Shown here piece after piece: positions 17,376-25,667 of a stretch of DNA of 64,000 bases. Both the position numbers and the translations under genes were made by a program. Numbering within the stretch: the first letter of the stretch is position 1; the number at the start of each line of letters is the position of its first letter. The notes beneath the pieces are model-generated. The model worked only from the letters and a program-made list of their open reading frames with translations, searched no databases and was not told the DNA's origin. Location of the stretch: the NCBI RefSeq assembly GCF_001559865.1, contig NZ_LOHE01000028.1, positions 1-64,000 on the forward strand. Reading direction: 5' to 3'. The stretch is from Abyssisolibacter fermentans. GTDB taxonomy: Bacteria > Bacillota > Clostridia > Tissierellales > MCWD3.

Positions 17376-18443
17376 TTACACATCATTAAATGTTGCTACA
17401 ATAGTTATGGTATTACTATTGATAAGATTAATTTCATAAGGTTCACTTAATTTTTTACCATCTGAATCATATACTATTTTCACTACAGGTCTTGTTGGAA
17501 AATTCTTAAAATTATTAACTACAAAACCTTTTTCTTTTGTATTGAGTATTATTCCTTTACCAATAGGATATAGTGCAATATTCTTTATAAATTTTCTAAC
17601 TAGAGTATAATCAAACTGTATACCACCCATGGACATTAGATATTCAATAGCCATGCTAACTTCAACTCTTTTTCTATATACTCTATCTGTAGTAAGAGCA
17701 TCATATACATCTGCTATAGATACAATCTTCACATATTCAGGTATTTCATCTCCTTTTAAACCTGTAGGATATCCTTTCCCATCATACCTTTCATGGTGCA
17801 AGAGTATTATTTCGCATACTTTATCATTAACACAATTTTGCCTTCTTATAGCTTTATATCCAAGGTTTGTATGTTCTTTGATTATATCATACTCTTTTTT
17901 AGTTAGTTGTGAAGGTTTATTTATAATTTCTTTAGGAATTAAAGCTTTCCCAACATCATGTAATATAGCTCCTGTTCCTAAATCCATAAGTTCATCTTTG
18001 CTATATCCTAAAGTTAATCCTGTTAATAAAGATAGTACTGCAACTTTTACACAATGTTCTAGGGTGTATTCATTTATAGCCCTTATTTCCATAATTTGTA
18101 CGATTAGATTGTTATTATCAAACAAATCTTTTATTATTGTATTTAAAACACTTCTTATTTGCTCTATATCTATTTCCTGATAGTATGATATATTGTTCAT
18201 AGTTGAATCCACTATACTAATAGCTTTTTGTATAGCTTCATCTTTTATTATATCATCTATTTCTATATCCCCTATTAAATCATTCTCTATATATATTCTC
18301 TTTATACCATGCTTTAATAATCTTTCAATGTAATTGTATTTTATCTTTGTTCCTTTGTTTATTAGTATTGTACCATTAGCAGTGAAAACCGTTTTAGCAC
18401 AAACCATATCTTCTTTGATTTTATTAACCGTTAATAATCTCAT
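17376..18443 (-). CDS. HD-GYP domain protein, probable cyclic-di-GMP phosphodiesterase
   Basis: Predicted to hydrolyse cyclic di-GMP in the cytoplasm. The HD-GYP domain (about 125-290) has the metal-binding HD in AILHDVGKALIP, then HTNLGY, HHERYDGKGYPTGL with an intact GYP, and ADVYDALTTDRVYRKR. The N-terminal ~100 residues (LLTVNKIKEDMVCAKTVF...) are the small DUF3391-like region often preceding HD-GYP domains. Start ATG 18443 is chosen for its AGAGGTAA site; a frame to 18482 has none. It stands alone between HPr and dnaE with its own terminator. Activity is inferred from motifs. Confidence 0.88.
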   Translation of the reverse strand: MRLLTVNKIKEDMVCAKTVFTANGTILINKGTKIKYNYIERLLKHGIKRIYIENDLIGDIEIDDIIKDEAIQKAISIVDSTMNNISYYQEIDIEQIRSVLNTIIKDLFDNNNLIVQIMEIRAINEYTLEHCVKVAVLSLLTGLTLGYSKDELMDLGTGAILHDVGKALIPKEIINKPSQLTKKEYDIIKEHTNLGYKAIRRQNCVNDKVCEIILLHHERYDGKGYPTGLKGDEIPEYVKIVSIADVYDALTTDRVYRKRVEVSMAIEYLMSMGGIQFDYTLVRKFIKNIALYPIGKGIILNTKEKGFVVNNFKNFPTRPVVKIVYDSDGKKLSEPYEINLINSNTITIVATFNDV

Positions 18444-18602
18444 GTAAGTTACCTCTAATTTTTTCAAATTGTTGGAACACAATTCATATGAGTAAAACCA
18501 TTCATACTTATTAAATTTCTATAGATAAATATTGAAATCCTCTATAATTTTTATATTAATTTAATAAATAATCATAATTTAATATTTGGAATAAATACAT
18601 AC

Positions 18603-18866
18603 CTACTCATCATCAACATTATTTAAAAAATCAACTAATGTATCAATAGCTTCATTTTCATCATCACCACTAGCTATTATGGTAATTTCGTCACCATATG
18701 AAACTCCTAAAGCCATAATACCCATAATGCTTTTACCATTTATTTCCTTATTATCTCTTTTTATATATATATCACTTAAAAACTTACTTGCTCTTTGTAC
18801 AAACAAAGCAGCTGGTCTAGCGTGTAAACCTACTTTATTCTTTACAACTATATTTGCTGATTTCAT
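18603..18866 (-). CDS. ptsH: Phosphocarrier protein HPr
   Basis: Carries phosphate from enzyme I to sugar-specific PTS permeases and, when phosphorylated on serine by HprK, acts as CcpA co-repressor. Both regulatory residues are present: H15 in GLHARPAA and S46 in NGKSIMGIMALG. Length 87 is standard. It overlaps the end of whiA by four bases (ATGA), so translation is coupled. Because H15 is intact it is HPr rather than Crh. In this chromosomal location (glmR-whiA side) Bacillus carries crh, so the linkage with hprK at 37.1-38.0 kb is worth noting. No enzyme I gene lies in the window. Confidence 0.93.
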   Translation of the reverse strand: MKSANIVVKNKVGLHARPAALFVQRASKFLSDIYIKRDNKEINGKSIMGIMALGVSYGDEITIIASGDDENEAIDTLVDFLNNVDDE

Positions 18867-19822
18867 TTTTTCACCTCTCTCCTTAATTTATCTGCTATTC
18901 TTTCAATTCTTCTTAGTCGATGATTTACACCTGATTTCCCAATCGGCAATGTTAACATTTTCCCAAGCTCAACTAAAGTAGCATCCTTATTTTGTAATCT
19001 CAACTGAGCTATCTCAATTAAGTTTTCCGGAAGATTTTCAATGCCAATTGTATTTTGTATATATTCAATATTATTAACTTGCCTTAACGCAGCTTCAATA
19101 GTTTTATTTAAATTTGCTGTTTCACAATTAATAATCCTATTAACATTATTTCTAACGTCTTTAAACACTCGAATATTTTCTAAATTAAGAAGCGCAGTAT
19201 GTGCTCCTATAATATTTAACAGATCAACGATTTTTTCAGATTCTTTTATGTATACTACATAATTTTCTTTACGTATAACTATTTTTGAATTCAAGTCATA
19301 TAAGTTCATTATTTGTAGCAAATCTTTTGCGTGTTTTTCATTGCGAGTTACAAATTCTAAATGATAAGTTTTTTCCGGATCACTTAAAGAACCTCCACCT
19401 AAAAAAACTCCTCTAATATATGCTCTTTTACAGCAATCATTATGTATAATTTTTTTAGGTACATTATAATTTATGTCAAATAAGTTACTGCAATCTTTAT
19501 CTACAATCCCTGTTTGTATCAAAATATTCTTTGCAATAACTTCATCATCAACCACTATTAAATAATTGTTATTCTTTTTAAGTTGTTTATTTTTTCTTAC
19601 CATAACCTCTGTATGAGAATTAAAAAGAGTTTTAAGTATTATAAATAATCTTCGAGCAACGGCAGCATTTTCAGTAGATAGTTTTAAATTAATCTTTTTA
19701 AAGCCACTTAAACTTATACTACCACTCATTCTTACAAAACCTGCTATTTCAGCAATCTGACAACATTTTTTACTCAAAGGTATTCTCGCTATTTCATTTT
19801 TTGTCTTTGACGAAAATGACAT
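18863..19822 (-). CDS. whiA: WhiA, DNA-binding regulator of division/sporulation genes
   Basis: Homolog of the WhiA family, which controls division and developmental genes in actinomycetes and affects division and chromosome segregation in Bacillus. The N-terminal half is a degenerate LAGLIDADG homing-endonuclease-like fold (starting MSFSSKTKNEIARI, with YIRGVFLGGGSLSDPEK near the middle). The C-terminal part (about 230-319) is the helix-turn-helix domain with LRLQNKDATLVELGKML and NHRLRRIERIADKLR. The second ATG (19822) is taken because AGGAG is nine bases from it but only three from the first. Coupled to ptsH by a 4-bp overlap. Confidence 0.95.
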   Translation of the reverse strand: MSFSSKTKNEIARIPLSKKCCQIAEIAGFVRMSGSISLSGFKKINLKLSTENAAVARRLFIILKTLFNSHTEVMVRKNKQLKKNNNYLIVVDDEVIAKNILIQTGIVDKDCSNLFDINYNVPKKIIHNDCCKRAYIRGVFLGGGSLSDPEKTYHLEFVTRNEKHAKDLLQIMNLYDLNSKIVIRKENYVVYIKESEKIVDLLNIIGAHTALLNLENIRVFKDVRNNVNRIINCETANLNKTIEAALRQVNNIEYIQNTIGIENLPENLIEIAQLRLQNKDATLVELGKMLTLPIGKSGVNHRLRRIERIADKLRREVKK

Positions 19823-20121
19823 TTGCATCTTCTCCTAACCAACATTATTCATAATTATTAATTCTCTAACATAATGTATATTATTTCTCTAACATTGTAT
19901 TATTAAAACAATTAAGAAAAATATATTCTAAAAAAGAGTACACATTATTAATTTAACATATTATCATCTTTCTTTCAACTTATTATTAATCAAATATGTT
20001 AAAGTTAATTATAATACATTATTGGATTTATTGCCATAGTTTTAATAATAATATATACTATATATTATTAGTATAGGCTAATTATACTATATAAAATCAT
20101 TTACGAAGGAAGTGTTTTTTA

Positions 20122-21174
20122 ATGAGATTTGATAATGAATATATATTAAATTTTATGGAGAAATTACTAAATACACCTAGTCCTACAGGAGATACAGTCA
20201 AAGCAATAGATTTAGTTAAAAAGGAATTTGACAACATGGGAATTGATACATACAAGACTATAAAAGGTGCACTGGTTGCTACTATTAAGGGTAAGGATAA
20301 TGATTATCAAAAAACTTTGTCAGGTCATGTAGATACATTAGGTGGTATGGTTAAGGAAATAAAATCTAATGGCAGAATAAAATTTACTAAAATTGGTGGA
20401 TATGCTTTTAACTCTGTTGAAGGAGAATATATAACAATTAACACTATTAATAATAAGCAATATACAGGAACTATATTAATTAAAACAGCTTCTACTCATG
20501 TTTACGGTGAAAAAACTGGTAGTACTGAAAGAAATGAAGAAAATATGGAAATTAGATTAGATGAAATAGTAAAAAATGAAGAAGATGTTAAGAAGCTTGG
20601 TATAAATGTAGGTGATTTCATTTATTTTGATCCTAGAGTTAAAATAACTGATAGTGGATTTGTAAAATCAAGACACCTTGATGATAAAGCTGGTATTGCT
20701 GCTATCTTAGGAACTTGCAAATATTTAATTAATAACAAAATTTCTATTCCTCATACAGTAAATTTCTTTATAAGTAATTATGAAGAAGTAGGTCATGGTG
20801 CAGCGGGTTCTGTCCCTGAAAATACTAAGGAATTTGTTGCTGTTGATATGGCAGCTTTAGGAGATGGCCAAGCTTCAGATGAATACAATGTTACTATCTG
20901 TGCAAAAGACTCGAGCGGTCCTTATGATTTTGGACTTAGGAATAGATTAATCAAGCTTGCACAAGACAACAATATAGATTATAAGGTAGACATTTATCCT
21001 CATTATGGCTCAGATGCGAGTGCTGCTGTGAGAGCAGGTGGAAGATTTAAGCATGGGTTAATTGGACCAGGTGTTGATGCTTCTCATTCATTTGAAAGAA
21101 CTCATGTGATTTCTTTAGAAAATACTACAAAGCTTTGCATAGCATATATCTTAGAAAAAATAGAAAATCAATAA
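20122..21174 (+). CDS. M42 family aminopeptidase/endoglucanase-like metallopeptidase
   Basis: Cytosolic di-metal peptidase of the FrvX/PepA-glutamyl type, trimming amino acids from peptides. Metal ligands fit the family: H69 (SGHVDT), D187 or D188 (RHLDDKAG), E222 (NYEEVGHG, with E221 catalytic), D242 (VDMAALG) and a late histidine in GVDASHSFERTH. Length 350 is usual. AAGGAAG precedes the ATG. It is transcribed away from whiA on the plus strand as a single gene with a terminator. The exact substrate preference cannot be given. Confidence 0.92.
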   Translation: MRFDNEYILNFMEKLLNTPSPTGDTVKAIDLVKKEFDNMGIDTYKTIKGALVATIKGKDNDYQKTLSGHVDTLGGMVKEIKSNGRIKFTKIGGYAFNSVEGEYITINTINNKQYTGTILIKTASTHVYGEKTGSTERNEENMEIRLDEIVKNEEDVKKLGINVGDFIYFDPRVKITDSGFVKSRHLDDKAGIAAILGTCKYLINNKISIPHTVNFFISNYEEVGHGAAGSVPENTKEFVAVDMAALGDGQASDEYNVTICAKDSSGPYDFGLRNRLIKLAQDNNIDYKVDIYPHYGSDASAAVRAGGRFKHGLIGPGVDASHSFERTHVISLENTTKLCIAYILEKIENQ

Positions 21175-21179
21175 TCTAT

Positions 21180-21218
21180 AAAGGTTATGACATAAAATTA
21201 GTCATAACCTTTGTTTTT
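21180..21218 (+). terminator. Terminator between convergent genes
   Basis: Perfect AAAGGTTATGAC (21180-21191) / GTCATAACCTTT (21201-21212) hairpin then GTTTTTGG on the plus strand. The convergent gene stops at 21222, so it may also use it, but the minus-strand tail is not T-rich. Confidence 0.8.
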
Positions 21219-21221
21219 GGT

Positions 21222-21680
21222 TTATTTCAATGCAATAAATATATCTACAATCATATCACTCATATCCTCTGAATTATTACGGTATAATTCAAAATCATAT
21301 GTGTAAGCTCTATCTAAGTTCATATTCCAAATTTTCATCCAGCCTTCTCCAACAGCTTTTTGAACATTCCCTCTTACTGTGAATTTTGCATATTTGCCAG
21401 ATGGTATTATTATTTGTGACATCTCTTCATTTAAACTATCTGATTTCTTTACTTCACAGCCAATCATGAAATTATAAGGCTTTGTATAATCTCCTTCATA
21501 ATCATAGTAAATTCCCATAACATTTGGTACTGCTTTATCTAATATTTCATTGTAAATATTTTTAACATTAAATTGATTCCACATTTCAGCTATGTCTTTT
21601 ACTGCTTCTCCATTATTAATAATTTTTTTTGATATACCTACAATTTTTTTCTCTTCTAAAGTTATTATTTCATAATTCAT
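21222..21680 (-). CDS. GyrI-like / AraC effector-binding domain protein
   Basis: A 152-residue stand-alone small-molecule-binding domain. It opens MNYEIITLEEKKIVGISKKI and has the usual GYRI layout: 'W..F' helix (MWNQFNV), GIYYDYEGDYTKPYNFMIGCEV, IPSGKYAKFTVRGN, a helix VQKAVGEGWMKIW and an ending DFELYRNN. Relatives bind hydrophobic toxins or drugs, some hydrolysing them, and are paired with AraC or MerR regulators; no regulator is next to it here. Soluble; no signal peptide. Confidence 0.82.
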   Translation of the reverse strand: MNYEIITLEEKKIVGISKKIINNGEAVKDIAEMWNQFNVKNIYNEILDKAVPNVMGIYYDYEGDYTKPYNFMIGCEVKKSDSLNEEMSQIIIPSGKYAKFTVRGNVQKAVGEGWMKIWNMNLDRAYTYDFELYRNNSEDMSDMIVDIFIALK

Positions 21681-21750
21681 ATTATTATCCTCCCTTATTT
21701 GTTATATCTTATGATAACAAACAAAAGTGAACAACTATATGTCATGTTTT

Positions 21751-22365
21751 CTAAAATTTTGATTGTTTTTCATTAAAAAAATCATGTGCATCTTCAAGTA
21801 AAGGATGAATTATGTTTGCAGTTTTGTATAAATAATTAATAAACACATGTACTCCTTGTTCTAATGATTCATCTAAACCTTCCTTGACTTCTTTTATATA
21901 AGGCGGTGTTCCACTTTGATCCCACATTATTTTATCTGCTATAAATACTACCATATCTAATTTTGTTGGATTAGCTTTTAATGTCGTATGACATGATATT
22001 GCATCTAATATTTCTTTGTCTTTTACTGCAAACATTAAATTAGCAATTTCTTTTGAAAGCCTCTGGTGAATTAAATTTGGAAGTTCTCTTTCTTCATTAA
22101 ATATTTTCATATTCAACGATTCTGCAACTTCTATTTTCTTGTTATTAGGAATAACTGCACTTATGTCATGAAAAAAACCTGCTATCTCAGCTTTATTTTC
22201 ATCAACCCCAAAAACAATAGCTAATTCTTTAGCTTTCAAACCTACTTGTTTTACATGTTCAGCTACTATATGTTTCTCATATTTTTCTAAAATCCTAACA
22301 CTTTCTTCTAACATGTTGTTATCTTTTATTACATTTTCGCTAAGTTCTTTTAATAATTTATGCAT
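21751..22365 (-). CDS. HD-domain hydrolase, YqeK-like
   Basis: Predicted metal-dependent phosphohydrolase of the HD family. The metal site is visible as H39 (HVKQVGLKAKELA), HD in AGFFHDISAVIPNN, H in ISCHTTLKANP and D in VVFIADKIMWDQ; this order matches YqeK, a diadenosine tetraphosphatase. Length 204 is close to YqeK (~190). Unlike most yqeK genes it is not beside nadD or rsfS, and the ADKI motif is followed by MWDQSGTPPY rather than the more usual EPxR, so substrate is open. Single gene, 70 bp before the GyrI-like gene. Confidence 0.72.
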   Translation of the reverse strand: MHKLLKELSENVIKDNNMLEESVRILEKYEKHIVAEHVKQVGLKAKELAIVFGVDENKAEIAGFFHDISAVIPNNKKIEVAESLNMKIFNEERELPNLIHQRLSKEIANLMFAVKDKEILDAISCHTTLKANPTKLDMVVFIADKIMWDQSGTPPYIKEVKEGLDESLEQGVHVFINYLYKTANIIHPLLEDAHDFFNEKQSKF

Positions 22366-22500
22366 TTTTTACCCCCTTGTTATATATATTTTAGTTAATT
22401 GCAAAACTCTACACTATACATAAATTCAATGTTTACAGCTATGAAGCAACCCAGTTTTTCCCCCATAAAACAGTTGTAAAAATACCAATATAGTTACTAG

Positions 22501-22690
22501 GAAACCATCTCATGTTTCTTTGAAAGCGTGCCTTCAAGAGTTTGTTTCTTCATCGCTCTTAAGTAAAGAACCAAAATCTACGATTTTGAGTGAATCACTT
22601 ACTGCTAGGAACGCAGTGAGTAGTGAGCTTCTTATTCATTTCAAAACGGGCTCTTGCCCAGCCGTCAAAGATTATGAGATGGATCCCTCG
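22501..22690 (+). ncRNA. Candidate structured element D (D/E/F family)
   Basis: Outer stem CCATCTCAT (22505-22513) / ATGAGATGG (22674-22682), loop GTT / TT, second stem TCTTTGA / TCAAAGA (22517-22523 / 22665-22671), third stem CAAGAGTTTG / CAAA(acggg)CTCTTG. The middle (22561-22626) is the shared 45-bp core module with AAAATCTACGATTTT. It is about 85% like the minus strand of 50930-51110. An open frame across 22520-22714 is an artefact of the repeat. The remaining 22366-22500 and 22691-22785 show nothing else. Confidence 0.5.
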
Positions 22691-22788
22691 CCCACAACTT
22701 ATAAGCTAAAATAGTTAATGTTATGTACATATTATATTTAAATTTTGCTTTGCAACTAACTATTATATGTTTTTTCTTCTTAAATAAA

Positions 22789-22811
22789 CAAAAATGCGAA
22801 ACTCATCGCAT
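22789..22811 (-). terminator. Terminator of glmR
   Basis: ATGCGA-TGAGTT-TCGCAT hairpin (22794-22811) followed on the minus strand by TTTTTGTTT; about 75 bp downstream of the glmR stop. Confidence 0.65.
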
Positions 22812-22885
22812 CTTTGTCTAAATTTTTAGCCTTTAGTATATAAAATTTCTTTAACTATATAATAAACCATACTTTTTTTATAAAT

Positions 22886-23863
22886 TTAATAGTTTTTTAA
22901 CAAACTTAATATTAATTTACTTAACTTATCAGCATCATGCCTAATATAATTCTTCTTTATATCAACCAAATAATCTTGAATTAGTGTTATACCCAAATCT
23001 TTTAATTGTTCATTATCTTTTTCTGTTAGTATTACAGGCTTAGCTCCGTCCTTTTTATAGTATTTTAATAATACTTGATTCGGTATATTCTCAGAGTTAG
23101 CTATTACGTAATCAATAATATTAAATTGAGAATGATTTAAAATACCTTTAACATGCTTTGTTACTGTATAATTATCTGTTTCACCAGGTTGTGTCATTAC
23201 ATTTGAGATATAAACACATTTTGCTTTAGATTTATCTATTGCCTTTGTTATCCCTTCGATTAGCAAATTGGGTATAATACTTGTAAAAAGACTTCCCGGT
23301 CCAAGTACTACAATATCTGCATCATGTATTGCTGTTATAGCTTCCTCAGATGGCTTGCATATCTCAGGCTCTATATACATCTGCTCAATATATACTTCAT
23401 TTTCCATGCAGTACTCAGGTATATATGATTCTCCTTTTATTATAACATCATTATTTAAACGTGCTTTTAGTCTAACATCTTCTAATGTCATTGGCAGAAC
23501 TTTCCCTGTTACTGCTAAAACGTTATTCATTTCTTTGATAGCTAATTCAAAGTTTCCGCATATTCCATTCATTGCTGCTATAAAAAGGTTACCAAAGCTT
23601 TGATTCTTTAAATTACCTTCTGTAAATCTATATTGTAATAGCTTTTCCATCATTGGTTCTGTGTTTGCTAATGCTAATAAACAACTCCTAATATCCCCGG
23701 GTGCTAACATTCCTAAATCTTCTCTTAAAATTCCTGAACTACCACCATCATCAGCTACGGTAACTATTGCAGTTATGTTTTTAGTATAATTTTTTAACCC
23801 TCTCAACAATACCGAAAGACCTGTACCACCACCTATTACAACTATCTTAGGCTGTTCTTGCAT
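22886..23863 (-). CDS. glmR: GlmR/YvcK, UDP-GlcNAc-binding gluconeogenesis/cell-wall factor
   Basis: CofD-like fold protein required in Bacillus on gluconeogenic carbon sources; it binds UDP-GlcNAc and stimulates GlmS, routing carbon into cell wall. The N-terminus VVIGGGTGLSVLLRGLK is the nucleotide-sugar binding loop; VTVADDGGSSGILRE, LAPGDIRSCLLALA and GPGSLFTSIIPNLL are family signatures. Length 325 is typical. In the conserved rapZ-glmR-whiA order it would directly follow rapZ; here a 170-bp palindromic element (23884-24042) is inserted between them. GGGGAGG precedes the ATG. Confidence 0.95.
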   Translation of the reverse strand: MQEQPKIVVIGGGTGLSVLLRGLKNYTKNITAIVTVADDGGSSGILREDLGMLAPGDIRSCLLALANTEPMMEKLLQYRFTEGNLKNQSFGNLFIAAMNGICGNFELAIKEMNNVLAVTGKVLPMTLEDVRLKARLNNDVIIKGESYIPEYCMENEVYIEQMYIEPEICKPSEEAITAIHDADIVVLGPGSLFTSIIPNLLIEGITKAIDKSKAKCVYISNVMTQPGETDNYTVTKHVKGILNHSQFNIIDYVIANSENIPNQVLLKYYKKDGAKPVILTEKDNEQLKDLGITLIQDYLVDIKKNYIRHDADKLSKLILSLLKNY

Positions 23864-23883
23864 GTTAAATTCCTCCCTATATT

Positions 23884-24042
23884 AGGCATATTCAAAAAAT
23901 AAACTAATCATTTTACTCGTTCTTTTGAATATTTTCGTTGTTACTCAATCACTTACATACAGTCAGTATGCGCGTAATTAAGTGCCTAGAAAATAATCAA
24001 AATCACTTCGTAATTTGACTTGTTTATTTTTTTCATATGCCT
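23884..24042. repeat. Long nested palindrome between rapZ and glmR
   Basis: Outer arms AGGCATATTC, then A/T-rich TTAAACTAATC-type sequence at 23884-23909, pair with GACTTGTTTA...CATATGCCT at 24018-24042, about 85% complementary. Inside are further inverted pairs: AATATTTTC (23929-23937 region) with GAAAATAAT, and CACTTACATAC with GTATGCGCG...AAGTG. It fills almost the whole 190-bp gap in an otherwise tight gene pair. No copy with the same ends is elsewhere in the window, so its family is not shown by this sequence alone. Confidence 0.7.
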
Positions 24043-24053
24043 TAAACTAATAC

Positions 24054-24917
24054 TTAAGCCTTTCTTTTATAGCTGTCTCTATGGTTTATTGCTACTTTAT
24101 GACCATTACTTTTTAGATATTCGTACAAATAATTAGCAATTGTAACAGATCTATGCTTGCCACCAGTACACCCTATAGCTATCATCAATTGCATCTTTCC
24201 TTCTTTTATATAAAAAGGTATTAGAAAATCTATCATATCTGTAAGTTTATCAACGAATACCTTTGTCTCATTCCACTTCATTACATAGTCTTTCACTTTT
24301 TGATCATTACCTGTCATTGGACGCAATTCATCTACGTAATGTGGATTAGGTAAAAATCTTACATCAAATACCAAATCTGCATCGATAACAATTCCGTACT
24401 TATACCCAAATGATGAAATTGATACAATAAAATTATCTACTTCTTTTCCTTCTAAAAACAATTTCTTTATTTCTTCTTTTAACATGCCCGTTGTAAAATT
24501 ACTAGTATTTATAATATAGTCTGATTTCTTTTTGACTTCTTCAAGTAAATTTCTTTCTTTGTTAATACCTTCTATAATGCTGCCCTGAGGATTTAATGGG
24601 TGTGGTCTTCTAAGCTCTTTATACCTATGAACTAAAACACTATCGTCACAGTCCAAAAACAATATTTTATATTCGTAACCATCTGCTTTTAATTCATCCA
24701 GATTCTCGAATAAATCGTTGAAAAATTTGCCACCTCTTATATCTACAACTAATGCTACTTCTTTTATTCTGTCTTTTGATTGTATATATAAATCAATAAA
24801 CTTAGGTATTAATGATGGAGGTAGGTTGTCCATACAATAATACCCTATATCCTCCATTATCTTCATAGCTTGACTTTTCCCAGCTCCTGATAGTCCTGTT
24901 ATTATAACAAATTGCAT
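24054..24917 (-). CDS. rapZ: RapZ family nucleotide-binding protein
   Basis: P-loop protein; in E. coli RapZ targets the glmZ small RNA to RNase E, while Firmicute YvcJ homologs bind nucleotide and a broader role is suspected. Walker A GLSGAGKS at residues 8-15, then EDIGYYCMDNLPP, FLDCDDSVLVHRYKELRRPHPL, and the C-terminal GCTGGKHRSVTIANYL with RDSYKRK at the end. Length 287 is standard. Sits 11 bp downstream of a PHP gene and before glmR, in line with a joint role in amino-sugar supply. Confidence 0.95.
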   Translation of the reverse strand: MQFVIITGLSGAGKSQAMKIMEDIGYYCMDNLPPSLIPKFIDLYIQSKDRIKEVALVVDIRGGKFFNDLFENLDELKADGYEYKILFLDCDDSVLVHRYKELRRPHPLNPQGSIIEGINKERNLLEEVKKKSDYIINTSNFTTGMLKEEIKKLFLEGKEVDNFIVSISSFGYKYGIVIDADLVFDVRFLPNPHYVDELRPMTGNDQKVKDYVMKWNETKVFVDKLTDMIDFLIPFYIKEGKMQLMIAIGCTGGKHRSVTIANYLYEYLKSNGHKVAINHRDSYKRKA

Positions 24918-24928
24918 TTAATCACTCC

Positions 24929-25666
24929 TTAGTCAGTCTTTCTAGCATTTATTATCTTATCAACATCCAAATTTGCTGCAATCACCCTTTTTACTGATTC
25001 ATCAAAATTTCCTACTCTACTGGGATGATGTGCATCACTGCCTAAAACAAATTTAACATCATATTTTGCAGCCTTTTTAATATTTTCGACAGTTAAATGT
25101 CCATGTTTAGAATTAATTTCAAGAGCTACTTTCTTTTCAGCTGCTCCTTTTGCTAAAAGGTCTATGTCAACATCAAGTTTTGCTCCCGGATGCGTTATGA
25201 AATCTATAGGATATTTATCCATAGCCATTAAAAGTGCTTTTGTATTTAGCTGTTTCATTTTTTCATTTATCCCTTTAAAAGTCTTCGCAAATGTATTTAA
25301 TATAAATACTCTATAATTATCTTTTATATTATTCATTAAAACTCCATAGTGAAAACCAACTGCTATTATGTCAAAATAATTAATCATTTCATCATCTATA
25401 TCAATGTCACCATTATAACTCACAATATTAGATTCTACCCCTAATAAGATTTCTATTTCTTGATATTTTTTATTATATTCATCTATTTCTTTCCTCATCT
25501 GCTTAAGTTTACTCTTATCTAGTCCAAATCCAATATGCCCCGGTCCATGGTCACAAATAGCGATTCTGCTTAATCCTTTACTAATTGCACTTTTAACATT
25601 ATCTTCAATAGTACCTTTACCATGACTGTATATTGTATGTGTATGGTAATCAGCAAATATCTTCAT
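24929..25666 (-). CDS. PHP-domain phosphoesterase, YcdX-like
   Basis: Trinuclear-metal phosphoesterase of unknown substrate. It opens ADYHTHTIYSHGKGTIEDNV with the HxH pair, has CDHGPGHIG, a central DFITHPGAKLDVD and a C-terminal LGSDAHHPSRVGNFD with the last ligands (D and H). Length 245 is usual. It starts one base before murB ends (25666 against 25668) and precedes rapZ by 11 bp, so murB-PHP-rapZ is one operon. A second, clearly related gene is at 36010-36738. Histidinol phosphatase activity is possible but no his genes are near. Confidence 0.88.
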   Translation of the reverse strand: MKIFADYHTHTIYSHGKGTIEDNVKSAISKGLSRIAICDHGPGHIGFGLDKSKLKQMRKEIDEYNKKYQEIEILLGVESNIVSYNGDIDIDDEMINYFDIIAVGFHYGVLMNNIKDNYRVFILNTFAKTFKGINEKMKQLNTKALLMAMDKYPIDFITHPGAKLDVDIDLLAKGAAEKKVALEINSKHGHLTVENIKKAAKYDVKFVLGSDAHHPSRVGNFDESVKRVIAANLDVDKIINARKTD

Positions 25667-25667
25667 A

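Noticed and set aside
22520-22714. Plus-strand frame of 64 codons
   Set aside because: Lies wholly within structured repeat D, whose copies do not keep the frame.
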